Counted from the first letter of the stretch, positions 37,576 through 47,709 are shown. The stretch is DNA of 64,000 bases from Fuerstiella sp. (GCA_022447225.1 JAKVAZ010000006.1:496001-560000), one strand, 5' to 3'. A program made the numbers and translations. The notes: generated from the sequence alone by a model not told the origin.

Positions 37576-37935
37576 TCAAACGCGACGACACAAACCTGCA
37601 CCCAGCCACATCGTGGTTAAAAAGACCGCAGGAAGGACCACAGAATCATCGTAGGTCATATGGGAAACAATGGCTCCGCCCCAATAGGCGGAAGACATGT
37701 ATAAACCAATCTTCCACAGCCGTGGATGCAGAAGCAGGACACCACACACCACGGCCGTGACACTGATCAGCGTCCGGTGTTGCTGGAGATTTGCTTTTTC
37801 AAGTCCCTCCAGCATGTCATCTGCCCCCACGTTCACAATTTTCAGTACACCGGCCAAAATCAGAACCACGCCCACCAAAACAAGAAGCGCACGACCAGTC
37901 TTCAGACTGGCCTGACCATCAAACAACCCGGACAT
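37576..37935 (-). CDS. DoxX-like four-helix membrane protein
   Basis: A 119-residue protein with about four hydrophobic segments: GRALLVLVGVVLILAGVLKI, TLISVTAVVCGVLLLHP, LWKIGLYMSSAYWGGAIVSH and VLPAVFLTTMWLGAGL. The size and helix pattern fit small DoxX-like proteins, whose roles are mostly unknown. The ATG at 37935 has AGAAAGG about 7 bases upstream and gives a sensible N-terminus (MSGLFDGQASLKTG). The longer in-frame reading from 38046 does not. It is a lone gene. Confidence 0.7.
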   Translation of the reverse strand: MSGLFDGQASLKTGRALLVLVGVVLILAGVLKIVNVGADDMLEGLEKANLQQHRTLISVTAVVCGVLLLHPRLWKIGLYMSSAYWGGAIVSHMTYDDSVVLPAVFLTTMWLGAGLCRRV

Positions 37936-39075
37936 GGCAGACCTTTCTCTACTTACTAAACCGATCTCTGTTGTGCTGTCGCAGGAGTCATCATGTTTCC
38001 GGGGTAACGGGCCGAGACCAATGGTCAGCAGACTGACAGACGACATGTCTGGAACACATCAGCGATTTTTCTTACTGATAATTTCCGGAACAGCTAAAAA
38101 CATAACAGTTGAGCCCCTGACTGCACCATTTATTCTGTCCGTCATTATTTGTCTGACAATTGACAGCACAAACAACAAACCTGGCGATAGAGTCTTGATC
38201 CATATACAGGGGCCTTACACATCAACCTCAACCGAGTCTCCGGTGAACGGCAGCATCGTTCACTCCGCATTCTCAATGGAATACCGCCTCCGACATTTGC
38301 ATCGACACGTTGATCGTCTGCAGACGATACGGATTGGTCACAAATGTGTTCGGCTGATACGGAACGTCGTCACAGCCCCAGTACCATGCGGTTTCATAGT
38401 GTCGAACAACGAGAGCTTCCGTTTCACTGCTCCACTCACCGCCGGGATAGGCAATGTGCTTTGGCTGAATCCCCAAACGGCGGGATATTGCCTGTGCTTT
38501 ATAAGACGAGCGTTGAAACATGCATTTTCTTAGACACACTTTCTCAACCGCCGTCAAGAGTCTGTCCGGACTCGGCGTCCTCGCAACACGCAAAACTCTT
38601 TCGGGAACCAAAGATCATGTGTGAAGTGATTTGAATCACGAGGACTCTGTACCCGATCAAAATTCAGCATGCTGCCGGCACATTCGATTACGCATCCGAT
38701 CAAACAGCCGGCCACGGGAGTCAGTCTGCGGGTATTGAGGTGAACGGCCTCATTCAACACATAACAATCGCCCCAAGTTGTAGTGGGTTTTGCTCACACG
38801 TCACACAGTCTCCAGGCGACATCACGGCAGATAACCGCTTGAGTCACGACCTGATCCTGCTGTGCTTATGGCAGGCGACCGAAAAATCTGATTTTATCAA
38901 TTGGAATTGCAATCCGGACCGTGTGGCCTGAGACACTGCTGAAGGCTGTATAAAAATCCAAATTTGTGACAACGGTGAGCTCTCAGAACATTCATCCGAG
39001 CTACGTTCGAGTTGCGTTTGCTCTGGTTTTTGGTCTACTATTATAAATAAATGTCAGAACAGTTTTCGGACAACA
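37936..39075. other. 1.1-kb gap with a probable gene remnant
   Basis: No intact gene was found. The central part carries a decayed deacetylase-like frame on the minus strand (38273-38611). The right end (38880-39060) is AT-rich and should hold the promoter of the DUF1501 gene. Confidence 0.45.
38273..38611 (-). pseudogene. Remnant of a polysaccharide-deacetylase-like gene (tentative)
   Basis: The minus-strand frame reads LGIQPKHIAYPGGEWSSETE, then ALVVRHYETAWYWG and NPYRLQTINVSMQMSE before a stop. This resembles the C-terminal third of NodB-type deacetylases: the AYPxG motif, then a helix with gyxxA, then NPxxLxRI. The N-terminal catalytic HDxxxH part is not present in this frame. An adjacent frame (about 38700-38560) reads RVQSPRDSNHFTHDLWF, which could be an eroded front part. 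If right, this is a degraded gene with a deletion and frameshift. The evidence is by-eye similarity only. Confidence 0.35.
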
Positions 39076-40512
39076 TTGAGACAGCGCCCATTGTTTTCGC
39101 TTCAAAGTAATCCAGTGCGTCTGTGTGACTCGATCAATCGACGTGAGTTAATGCGTGTTGGTGGTCTGAGTACACTTGGGCTCACCATGCACGACATGCT
39201 CCAGGTGCGTTCAGCGCAGGCTGGTGTGGCAGCCAGACACAGCAAGTCCTTCGGCCGCGCCAAGCGGTGTATTTTTCTGTATATGTGGGGCGGTCCGCCG
39301 CATATCGATACATTCGATCCAAAACCGGAAGCTCCGGTCGGCATTCGCGGTGAGTTTTCCCCGATCGAGACCAATGTTCCCGGTGTTTATGTATCAGATC
39401 ACTTACCGTGGCTCGCTGAGCATGCCGATAAGTACGCCATTGTGCGGTCGGTGAATCATGCAGATTCCGATCATATTTCAGCCAGTCACGACCTGTTAAC
39501 CGGAAACACCTATCCCCGAGTATCAAATTTTATTACGGCACGACGCACTGATCACCCTCACATTGGTGCCGTACTTGCAAAACTAAAGCCACAGGCTCGC
39601 GATCTGCCGCCTTATGTACAGTTACCATGCCTGTTGAAGAGCAATTCCGGAAAAGTCATCACTGGTCAGTACGGTGGTTTTCTTGGTAAACGATATGACC
39701 CGTTTATCATCGATGCCGTCCCGAACAAGGAACCGACAGAAGATCCGGAATTCACTCAATTCGTACCCAGGTCAATGCAGTTCGAAGACGGTCACACGTC
39801 GGTGCGTCTTGATGGTGTGCGGAACCTGGTGGAAACACTGGACAGCCGGGCTCGTGAACTCGGCCAAAGTCTGGCAGCACGTGAACTGGACAGTCTGAAG
39901 CAGCAGGCATTTTCGCTTCTCTGTTCTGAGCGAGTCCGAAACGCATTTGATCTGTCGGCAGAAGAGCCTCAACTGCGTGATCGTTACGGACAGCATACAT
40001 TTGGACAGGAAGTGTTGTTTGCGCGTCGTCTGGTTGAGGTCGGTGTACCGCTTGTCACCGTGTACTGGCGTAACGGACCGCCGAGGACCGATATCGGCTG
40101 GGACAATCACATCAACAATTTTCCGAACCTGAAAAACTGGCAGCTGCCACCGGTGGACCGCGCGTTTTCGGCATTGCTGGAAGATCTTTCGCAACGCGGC
40201 CTGCTTGACGAAACACTCGTTGTCTGGATGGGAGAATTCGGCCGCAGCCCAAGGATTGACTCCAGAGGCGGTCGCAATCACTGGCCGCGAGTCTTCTCGG
40301 TTGTAATGGCCGGGGGTGGAATTCGTGGCGGCCAGGTCTACGGTGCGAGTGATGAGATCGGAGCCTATCCAAAAGACTATCCGGTCTCACCGCATGACAT
40401 CGGTGCAACGATCTTTCATTTACTGGGAATTGACACGAATCAGATGCTGCGAGATGCCTCCGGTCGGCCGCATTATGTGTGTCACGGAGACGCGATATCC
40501 GGGTTAATTTAG
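39076..40512 (+). CDS. Tat-exported DUF1501 protein
   Basis: A 478-residue member of the DUF1501 family, sulfatase-fold-like exported proteins found in great number in planctomycetes; the activity is unproven. The N-terminus has the twin-arginine stretch INRRELMRVGGLSTLGL. Then come IFLYMWGGPPHIDTFDPKP, the hallmark start of the domain, IVRSVNHADSDHISASHDL, WMGEFGRSPRIDSRGGRNHW and HDIGATIFHLLGID. The Tat motif lies upstream of the first in-frame ATG (39148), so I use the TTG at 39076. The partner DUF1553/PSD1 cytochrome-type gene that usually precedes DUF1501 is absent. A WD40 gene follows after 66 bases, probably in the same transcript. Confidence 0.92.
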   Translation: MRQRPLFSLQSNPVRLCDSINRRELMRVGGLSTLGLTMHDMLQVRSAQAGVAARHSKSFGRAKRCIFLYMWGGPPHIDTFDPKPEAPVGIRGEFSPIETNVPGVYVSDHLPWLAEHADKYAIVRSVNHADSDHISASHDLLTGNTYPRVSNFITARRTDHPHIGAVLAKLKPQARDLPPYVQLPCLLKSNSGKVITGQYGGFLGKRYDPFIIDAVPNKEPTEDPEFTQFVPRSMQFEDGHTSVRLDGVRNLVETLDSRARELGQSLAARELDSLKQQAFSLLCSERVRNAFDLSAEEPQLRDRYGQHTFGQEVLFARRLVEVGVPLVTVYWRNGPPRTDIGWDNHINNFPNLKNWQLPPVDRAFSALLEDLSQRGLLDETLVVWMGEFGRSPRIDSRGGRNHWPRVFSVVMAGGGIRGGQVYGASDEIGAYPKDYPVSPHDIGATIFHLLGIDTNQMLRDASGRPHYVCHGDAISGLI

Positions 40513-40578
40513 AGCTCACATCGGTCCCCATGGTTCTGCCTAGTTGAGCAGGACGACATCAGTCTGTTTCGGACTGGT

Positions 40579-41541
40579 TTGTATGCGTGTTTACTTTTGA
40601 CGACTACGGCGATGAGCGAAATTCAAGCGACAGCCGAACTTAGAGGGCACACCAACTGGGTGTACGATGCCGCGTTTTCTCCGGACGGCAAAACACTGGC
40701 AACAGGTGGCTGGGACCACACGGTAAGACTGTGGGATACGGCGGAACGTCAGCAGCTTGCCGTGCTTCGCGGACACCAAACGGAAGTGTACGGCGTTGCC
40801 TTCTCGCCGGATGGATCCAGGCTCGCTTCCTGCAGTGCCAACAACAACAGCGTGGTTCGACTGTGGCACGTTCCGGACAGAAAGCCACTGAAGGTCTTTT
40901 CCGGTCACTCCAATGTCGTTCATGATGTTACGTTCTCACCGGATGGAACCCGGATTGCTTCGTGCAGTTATGACAAAACCGTTCGAGTGTGGGATGTTGC
41001 CGCCGGTACACAGAAGTATCTTCTGCCCGGTCAGTCGCAGGTGGTGTACTCAGTTGCCTACTCCACTGATGGCACACAACTTGGCGCAGCGACCGCTGAC
41101 ACGGCGGTTCGGACGTGGAATCCGGACGGACAGCTTCAGGTCGAGTGCAAACCGATAATGAAGTGGGCCCACAAGCTCGCGTTTTCTCCCGATCTTTCCC
41201 TTGCAGCTGCGGGTTACGGTTTTCGCCAACCGGATCAGCGCCGCCCTTACGGGGTGATCAAAGTGTGGAAAATCGCAAATGGCGAGGAGGTCCATACGTT
41301 TCAAGGGCATCGGAACTGGGTCTACTCAGTCGCCTTCTCACCGGACGGAACAAAACTGGTGTCCGGTGGCTGGGACGGAACACTGAAACTCTGGGATCTG
41401 GACAACGGAAAAGAGCTGGCAACAATGGTCGGTCATCAGGACATCGTGCAGGCACTGGCGTTTGCCCCCGATGGCCAAACGCTGGCATCAGCCGGACATG
41501 ACCAGCGAATTCTTCTGTGGAATCTTAGCCGGCTGGTTTGA
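40579..41541 (+). CDS. Seven-bladed WD40 repeat protein
   Basis: About 320 residues made almost only of seven WD40 repeats. Examples are GHTNWVYDAAFSPDGKTLAT with VRLWD, GHSNVVHDVTFSPDGTRIAS with VRVWD, and the last GHQDIVQALAFAPDGQTLAS with ILLWN. The fourth and fifth repeats are diverged, losing the GH and DG pairs. Seven units would close a complete beta-propeller with no other domain. It is probably a protein-binding scaffold. The start may be the TTG at 40579, giving a short hydrophobic leader (MYACLLLTTTAM), or the ATG at 40612 with no leader; export is therefore open. It lies 66 bases behind the DUF1501 gene. Confidence 0.9.
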   Translation: MYACLLLTTTAMSEIQATAELRGHTNWVYDAAFSPDGKTLATGGWDHTVRLWDTAERQQLAVLRGHQTEVYGVAFSPDGSRLASCSANNNSVVRLWHVPDRKPLKVFSGHSNVVHDVTFSPDGTRIASCSYDKTVRVWDVAAGTQKYLLPGQSQVVYSVAYSTDGTQLGAATADTAVRTWNPDGQLQVECKPIMKWAHKLAFSPDLSLAAAGYGFRQPDQRRPYGVIKVWKIANGEEVHTFQGHRNWVYSVAFSPDGTKLVSGGWDGTLKLWDLDNGKELATMVGHQDIVQALAFAPDGQTLASAGHDQRILLWNLSRLV

Positions 41542-42024
41542 TTGAGTGCGCTGAGTTTTCGCCTGAATCAGCGGGACTGAGCACGGCTGACAGCCTGCCG
41601 ATTTCTACTGGATGTCACCCCACCCCTGCAGAGTGTCCGTCACTCCGCCGTCCGTTGCTAACCAGTCTGCACATCGGAATCCGGATGGCAATCGGACTGA
41701 ATCTGCCACAAATAACAACGGAAGTGTCCAGCCTGAAATCAAAACGGCCGTGCAGGACCACAACTCCGCAGAGCAGGTTCAAACAGCATGTATGGGGGCG
41801 ACCGCCGCCTGACGGCGTAACGGACACACCCATTTAGCCTCCTGGCCGGGATATGCCACTCCATAACAAACAGGCCTGCGGAAGTTGCCTGCAGCACAGT
41901 CCCTCCAGACACCAGGGTCTGACCTGCAGTTCAATCTGAAACAAAGACCCCGGCCTGATGGACATGCAAACTCTGAGGGCATCGGGTTGATGACATCATC
42001 ACCCGGTGACCCAGGTCTGATTTA
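41542..42024. other. Convergent intergenic region, nothing recognised
   Basis: 483 bases between the WD40 and SMP-30-like genes. Short open frames on both strands are unsupported. No T-tailed hairpin was seen. Confidence 0.35.
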
Positions 42025-43152
42025 CTACGTGATGTGTGCCCCTCGGGTTTCCACATAAACAGCGTACAGCGATGAGCTCCCGGTCATGAACAGACGATTG
42101 CGTTTGGTTCCTCCAAAGCAAACGTTGGAACAGATCTCAGGAAGAAGGATTTGGCCAATTCGCTGGCCTCCCTCCGGTTCAAATACATGTACGCCATCGT
42201 AGCCGTCACCAACCCAGCCGGCACTTGCCCAGACATTGCCGTCTTCGTCCGCCCGAATCCCATCGGCGAAGCCACCCTTCATTTCACCGTTCATATCCAG
42301 CATCATTGAGGCGAACTCACGACCATTCGACAGCTTTGTGTCGTTCTCAACGATGTCCCACACTTTGATGTTGTGCGGAGCGTCCTTGTAGTGAGAAGCA
42401 CCGGTTTCGGCCACGTACAGTTTTTTATAATCGGGTGAGAAGCACAGTCCGTTGGGTTTGAAGATATCATCAGCAACCTGGAACACCCTGCCGGTGCTGG
42501 AATCAATTCGATAGATCGCTTCCTTTTGATAGGGCTGTGGTGATCCCGTGCTGGCGCGTCGCCCTTCGTAATTCATCAGGCCGCCGTATCCGGGATCCGT
42601 GAACCAGATGTCACCGTTTGGATGCACGGCACCGTCATTCGGTCCGTTGAACGACTTGCCGTTATACTTGTTCGCCAGCACGGTCCGTGAACCGTCGTAT
42701 TCGTAGCGTGCGACACTGCGAGTCAGATGCTCAAACGAAACCTGTCGACCCCGAAAGTCAAACGTGTTGCCGTTGCTGTTGTTGGATGGATGACGCATGA
42801 TTGATACGTGGCCATCGTCTTCAATCCAGCGGTACTGAACATTATTTGGAATGTCACTCCACACCAGATAGCGGCCGGAACCATTCCAGGCCGGGCCTTC
42901 CGCCCACAGCATTTTCTTGCTGTGAAACAGACGCAGGATTGGTGAATTTCCAAGTTTGTACCGGGCGAACCGGTCATCCAGTACGACTACATCGGGTTCC
43001 GGATATCGTACCGGCACCGCATTCGGACCGTATTCCCTGCCCAGCGCAACCGATGCCGCAGTAGCTACCGTCGCTGTGAGAAATGAACGGCGCCCCAGTT
43101 GAGTATTCGAAAGGCCGTCGACTGGCTGATCGTCCGATGCGAAATTAGTCAT
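42025..43152 (-). CDS. Tat-exported SMP-30/gluconolactonase-like protein
   Basis: A 375-residue exported beta-propeller of the SMP-30/gluconolactonase/LRE family, probably a sugar lactonase. The Tat signal is GRRSFLTATVATAASVALG. The propeller has WAEGPAWNGSGRYLVWSDIP, which holds the metal Glu, NGPNDGAVHPNGDIWFTDP with the metal Asn, FKPNGLCFSPDYKKLYV and FADGIRADEDGNVWAS with the metal Asp. These are the family's ligand positions. The ATG at 43152 has AGAGGAA 6 bases upstream, a clear ribosome site. No sugar dehydrogenase lies directly beside it. Confidence 0.92.
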   Translation of the reverse strand: MTNFASDDQPVDGLSNTQLGRRSFLTATVATAASVALGREYGPNAVPVRYPEPDVVVLDDRFARYKLGNSPILRLFHSKKMLWAEGPAWNGSGRYLVWSDIPNNVQYRWIEDDGHVSIMRHPSNNSNGNTFDFRGRQVSFEHLTRSVARYEYDGSRTVLANKYNGKSFNGPNDGAVHPNGDIWFTDPGYGGLMNYEGRRASTGSPQPYQKEAIYRIDSSTGRVFQVADDIFKPNGLCFSPDYKKLYVAETGASHYKDAPHNIKVWDIVENDTKLSNGREFASMMLDMNGEMKGGFADGIRADEDGNVWASAGWVGDGYDGVHVFEPEGGQRIGQILLPEICSNVCFGGTKRNRLFMTGSSSLYAVYVETRGAHIT

Positions 43153-43541
43153 GCTGTTCCTCTCAGAGTGAAGCTGGTTGAATTGGGGACTCAAATATCC
43201 GGTTTGACATGCCCCACAAAGTAGGCGAGTGAAATCCGGAATGCAATCGTTGGTTTGTCAGTAGAGCCGTAGAATTCGATGCGGATAATAGCCGGCGCAT
43301 CGATCAAACGGTGAACAACCCTATCAGCACGCGGGTAGCAAACAACCTGTCGAATGATGTTGGCAGAAAGAACGTGTCTGCTCTGGACGGTATGGTCCGC
43401 CAGAATCATTATGTTGTCGCTGTCGCATTCGGTCAAATCAGTAGAAACACGACGGTATCCGGCGGACACCATTCACATGTTTCTGAAGTACCGGACCCGG
43501 CACGTTCCTTCAAAAACACGAACAATACGAAGCGATTAAGA
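43153..43541. other. Intergenic region between two minus-strand genes
   Basis: 389 bases after the acyltransferase stop and before the SMP-30-like start. An open frame on each strand is present but unsupported. The SMP-30-like promoter should be here. Confidence 0.35.
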
Positions 43542-44699
43542 TCAACAACCGGGATCACCGGGGCGGAGAATTTTTTTTTCGTTCGAGGTCAACCCGGCCG
43601 CCGGCTCCGGATGGATCTGTTCGCCAGTCACGACTGCCGATGAATGCGACGGAAACAGACGATCACGAACCTGCAGGATCGGATTTTCGATCAGCCGATT
43701 GAGCAGCCAGCCAAACACACACGCACCAATCACGGCATTGAACAGATACAAGCAGAAGCTTTCAAAACCAAAAAGTTTCGAAAGCAACGGGTACCCCCAG
43801 GTCGCGACCGGCATATGCCACAAATAGATTGAGTAGCTTGCGGCGCCAAGTTCGGCAACAACACGAACCGCGACCGAATCGGATGTCTTCAGGCGGACGG
43901 CTGCGATCAGTAAGAATCCACCCGCCAGATAAAAAAGAATGACACCGGCAATGGAAATCATTTTGTTGGTTTCAAGCTGAAATACAAAGGCCGGTGAGAG
44001 CAACGCCAGCCCGATGAGGATCAGCACACAGGACGGAATACGAACGGTGCGATTCTCTAAATCGTGGAAATGCCAGAGATACGACAGCAAAACACCAAAC
44101 ATAAGGGAATCGATACGAATGTGGGTGCCATACAGGTATGTGCTGTGCGAGTACTGCGGAAAAAAAATGAGATTGACCAGACGAAGTGCAAAACAGGAGG
44201 CTGCGACCACCGCAAACATTGCGGGTACGTAACGAAAGGGTTTCCTCGGATTGACCGCCAGCAGATAAGTCACCAGGACCGCTAACCCGATGTAGAAGTG
44301 TTCCTCCACCGCTAACGACCACGTGTGGTTCCACATACCCCCCAGGTAGTTCTGCAAAAAAAACAGCTCACCAAGAATCTGGCTGGTTTGCGGCTGTTGA
44401 TCTAAGCATTGCGTCATCACCAGTGTGAACGTCAGGAACAACCAGAATGCCGGGTAGATTTTGAATCCTCTGCGTATCAGGAACCGCCTGATGTTCACCG
44501 AACCCTGGCGTCGGTACTCTCCGAACAACAGCGAAGAAACAAGAAACCCGCTCAGCACAAAGAAAATGTCGACACCGGTCCAGCCGCCTCGAACGAGTCC
44601 TTTAAGTACCAGGGAACTGGATTCGGACAACCGGAGATGTCGGCCAATCACCAGCAGAACTGCGAACATTCTTAGAAGGTCAAGTCCGGTATTTCGCAT
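43542..44699 (-). CDS. Acyltransferase family 3 (OafA/YrhL-like) membrane protein
   Basis: A 385-residue integral membrane acyltransferase that transfers acetyl or another acyl group to sugars of surface glycans. It begins MRNTGLDLLRMFAVLLVIGRHL, with the family's conserved LR and H, then WTGVDIFFVLSGFLVS. About ten helices follow, with GGMWNHTWSLAVEEHFYIGL carrying the conserved WSLxxEExFY motif and SYSIYLWHMP near the end. The C-terminal tail includes a run of nine A in the coding strand near its end. It is the first of several glycan-related genes up to 49317, though on its own transcript. Confidence 0.93.
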   Translation of the reverse strand: MRNTGLDLLRMFAVLLVIGRHLRLSESSSLVLKGLVRGGWTGVDIFFVLSGFLVSSLLFGEYRRQGSVNIRRFLIRRGFKIYPAFWLFLTFTLVMTQCLDQQPQTSQILGELFFLQNYLGGMWNHTWSLAVEEHFYIGLAVLVTYLLAVNPRKPFRYVPAMFAVVAASCFALRLVNLIFFPQYSHSTYLYGTHIRIDSLMFGVLLSYLWHFHDLENRTVRIPSCVLILIGLALLSPAFVFQLETNKMISIAGVILFYLAGGFLLIAAVRLKTSDSVAVRVVAELGAASYSIYLWHMPVATWGYPLLSKLFGFESFCLYLFNAVIGACVFGWLLNRLIENPILQVRDRLFPSHSSAVVTGEQIHPEPAAGLTSNEKKILRPGDPGC

Positions 44700-45100
44700 T
44701 CACTTATTCCGGCGGTCCGCAGACGCGTTCAGCCCCGCCGTCGCCGGTCACTTTGGAAAACAGCAGGTGAACAGATTGATGTTCTGACAGAATGTTGATT
44801 GACACGGTTGTGTTTTGCCAGGCAATTGAATTGTTTTCGAATTGATTTGCTGTTGTTGTGCTCGACCGGGTTATGAAAGGGCTTCCACGGAATTGCCGAA
44901 GCGGATCAGTGCCTTTCCGGTCGCCAAACTACGGACTTAACACACAGTGGCCTCAGCGGTGCTCCACTGGTCTGACTTCTTTCCCAATGGCTGCACTCAA
45001 CGGTATTGTCTACGATGCCGGAAATTAAAGTCGCATCGATTCCGGCAGGAATAATCCAGCTCAACCAACACCAGGTTATCTGTCAGAAAGAGACCAGGTT
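44700..45100. other. Divergent intergenic region
   Basis: 401 bases between the acyltransferase and GT-C-like genes. A short inverted repeat cagtgg/ccactg lies at 44945-44969. No gene was recognised; both promoters should lie here. Confidence 0.35.
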
Positions 45101-46900
45101 ATGGCAGGCCCTCGTGTCTCAACCATCGTCGATGGAATACTGCTCCTGTTACCATCTCTGGTAATATGGTTTGTGTTTGCCGATCTGAACGGCTGGCCTC
45201 AAAACGATGACCCTTACTATGCCAGGCCGGTTCAGTGGCTGATTGAGGACGGTCAATTTCAGATGGCTCTGCAGAACGGAGTGTTGGCAGCCAGCATCGT
45301 TTCTCATGTCGCAGCAGGCGCCTGCAGTTCTCTGGTTTTTGGTTTCTCGTACCGCAGTTTATTTCTGGCCTGCATTATCCAGCAGTGGATCGGATCCATG
45401 TCGGTCTACGGGACTGGACGTCTTTCCGGAATTGGTCGATGGGGATCTTTGCTCGCCGGATTTGGTTTTGCCCTGCAACCGCTCGTGTTCGGCAATAGTT
45501 TCACGTTTATGACGGACACCCCTGCAGCGTCCTGGGTGGCGCTCGCATGCCTGGCATCGACACTGGCTTTCACGAAACAAAAAATGTCGATGTTGCTGCT
45601 TTGTTCGCTGGCAGTGGCGTGGGGCTTTTGGATTCGACAGACAAACCTGCTGGTTCTGGGAGCGCCTCTGGCAACTCTGGTATTGCTGAAGTTGCAACGA
45701 TGGCAATCGTTTCCGCTGATCACTGTCTCGCTGCTGCTGCTGATTCCTGCGGGCCTGTCATTTGGACTTCTGGAGAGCGGCTGGATCGTCCAAACAACGA
45801 GTGACCGTATGCCTGCCGTGATACCTGACCTGGAAGGAATCAGCCGTCTCAAACAATTGACCGTTTCGGTTTATGCAATGTGTTTGAATATCGGTCTGTT
45901 CGGGCTGCCGATCAGTGTGATGTTACTCGACGGTGCACTTCGCTGTCGTGCCAGGCTTCCTGCCGGTCAGCGGCGAATTTGTGATATGGCGGCCGTAGTC
46001 TTCATGTGCCTGGTGGCCGTTCCGTTTGTGATTTCCGGAGGAGGTGCCTGCCTGACAAATTCGACCGGATTTTATATTCAGAACGGACATGCCGGACCTG
46101 TTTTCCTCGCGGACATGGACGAACCGGGACGATGGGGACAACTCGGCGGCGTGGAATGGCCATTACTGGTCTGGCAGATTCTTACGGTCGTGATGATCGC
46201 CATCGACGGCTTAATGATCTGGTGGGTCATGTGGCTGGTCACGACCTGGACGGGTTGCGGTGGTCTGCAAAAGGAGAGACCTGAATCTGACCAATCTGAA
46301 AGCGACTTGAGTAACGGTGGAGCAGTTGCAGATAGGGCGAAACTCCCGTTATCCAACGACAGCAGGATGGAACTGATTTCAGTGGCAGTGGGGCTGTTTG
46401 CCATGTCTGCAGTCTCTTTGGTGATCCTGCTTGCTCTGATCGATCCTATTCTGGATCGATATCTGCTGGTGATTCTGGCTCCCCTGCTTATGGGGATGGT
46501 CATTACACTCAAACTCAGCGACTGGCGACCCACGGCAATTTCGGTTTCGGGATCCGTCGCACTTTTACTGGTACTGTATGCGTTTAATGTTGTCTACGTT
46601 CATGATTTGCTGACCTGGAACAATCTGAGATGGCAACAGGTACAAACCTGGTTAGATTCCGGTCTGCAGCCGTCTGAATTCGATGGTGGTCGCGATGTCA
46701 ATGCATGGCTGCGACTGGCAGAAGATCCGCATTCCCATAATCGGCCTGGCGATACATCGAACTGGTGGAACGGTTCAGCACAGCGGTGTATTACCGTCGG
46801 ACCGAGACCTGGGTGGAACGATACCGACAGATTAACCTGGCATTCCTGGGCGACCGGTCGTGAACATTATCTGTCTGTTCTGACAAAACAACAGGAATAG
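45101..46900 (+). CDS. GT-C-like multi-span membrane protein
   Basis: A 599-residue protein with about twelve membrane helices, the outline of a GT-C glycosyltransferase that uses a polyprenyl-phosphate sugar. After the first helix the external loop reads NDDPYYARPVQWLIEDGQF; an acidic pair in this loop is the catalytic landmark of the ArnT/PMT group. FMTDTPAASWVALACLASTL in the next loop region also fits. A polar loop near residues 385-420 is cytoplasmic, and the C-terminal soluble tail is short. The sugar and acceptor are unknown. It converges on a GT2/methyltransferase operon that could supply lipid-linked sugar. Confidence 0.8.
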   Translation: MAGPRVSTIVDGILLLLPSLVIWFVFADLNGWPQNDDPYYARPVQWLIEDGQFQMALQNGVLAASIVSHVAAGACSSLVFGFSYRSLFLACIIQQWIGSMSVYGTGRLSGIGRWGSLLAGFGFALQPLVFGNSFTFMTDTPAASWVALACLASTLAFTKQKMSMLLLCSLAVAWGFWIRQTNLLVLGAPLATLVLLKLQRWQSFPLITVSLLLLIPAGLSFGLLESGWIVQTTSDRMPAVIPDLEGISRLKQLTVSVYAMCLNIGLFGLPISVMLLDGALRCRARLPAGQRRICDMAAVVFMCLVAVPFVISGGGACLTNSTGFYIQNGHAGPVFLADMDEPGRWGQLGGVEWPLLVWQILTVVMIAIDGLMIWWVMWLVTTWTGCGGLQKERPESDQSESDLSNGGAVADRAKLPLSNDSRMELISVAVGLFAMSAVSLVILLALIDPILDRYLLVILAPLLMGMVITLKLSDWRPTAISVSGSVALLLVLYAFNVVYVHDLLTWNNLRWQQVQTWLDSGLQPSEFDGGRDVNAWLRLAEDPHSHNRPGDTSNWWNGSAQRCITVGPRPGWNDTDRLTWHSWATGREHYLSVLTKQQE

Positions 46901-46932
46901 ACCACGCGTATGTGGCTGGTCAAAGATGCGGT

Positions 46933-47709
46933 TTACTCGTCAACAGATGGCGGGTTGACATTTTCTTCGACTTCTTCCGCCAACCGTCGTGCGACGAGCA
47001 GGATGGAACTTCCAAAAGGAACTGGCAGTCGTCCGAGCAGTCGCTGTTCGATGACACTGAACAGGTGACAGACCCAGTTGACTGGTCTGGAAGGGACTCG
47101 AGGCGGCTGAGCATCACCGGAACGGAGCGATTCCTTCAACCGTATCAACAGCTTGACTGGAAACGTCCAGTGGAAGAAATACCGGCTCGATTCAACGACG
47201 AATCCGTGGTCACTTACAAGCTGCTTAAGGCGTCCGATCCGGTAACGCGTCTGATGATGGTTGATTTCGTCGTGTCTCGTCCAGAGGCAATTGAAAGCAG
47301 GAACAGTCACGATCAGTTTTCCACCGCCCCGCAGCAGTTTGCGGGCCTGCTGCAGTGACACACTCGGCTGATTCATGTGCTCCAGCACATCCAGCATCAG
47401 AATCCAGTCCAGTGGTTTTTCGGTGGAAAACGCAGAGTCCAGCAATCCAATATGAATCCGTTCGGAATGAGGTCCCTGAGGATCGACCAAATCCCGGTCC
47501 GGCTCAATCCCGCTCACTCTGCCAAAGCGCGCCAGCTGATCAAAAAAGAGACCATCCCCGCATCCGACATCAAGAATCTGTCGCTCAGAATCCAAAGGCT
47601 GATCGTGGCTGATTTGATCCAGCGTTCGCAGAATCAGTGATTCGCGACATCGCCACCACCAGTGTCGCTGGTGGAGCTCCCGGTATTGTTCTGCGTATTG
47701 TCGATCCAT
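46933..47709 (-). CDS. Class I SAM-dependent methyltransferase
   Basis: A 258-residue methyltransferase. It starts MDRQYAEQYRELHQRHWWWR, a start shared with many methyltransferases in glycan loci. Motif I is ILDVGCGDGLFFDQLARFG with SGIEPDRDLV, then DWILMLDVLEHMNQPS, the usual post-I region with LxDVLEH. The C-terminal part has two amphipathic stretches (FFHWTFPVKLLIRL) and may sit on the membrane. Its start overlaps the end of the upstream glycosyltransferase by 76 bases, so the two are translated from one mRNA. The target is unknown, perhaps a lipid-linked sugar. Confidence 0.88.
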   Translation of the reverse strand: MDRQYAEQYRELHQRHWWWRCRESLILRTLDQISHDQPLDSERQILDVGCGDGLFFDQLARFGRVSGIEPDRDLVDPQGPHSERIHIGLLDSAFSTEKPLDWILMLDVLEHMNQPSVSLQQARKLLRGGGKLIVTVPAFNCLWTRHDEINHHQTRYRIGRLKQLVSDHGFVVESSRYFFHWTFPVKLLIRLKESLRSGDAQPPRVPSRPVNWVCHLFSVIEQRLLGRLPVPFGSSILLVARRLAEEVEENVNPPSVDE

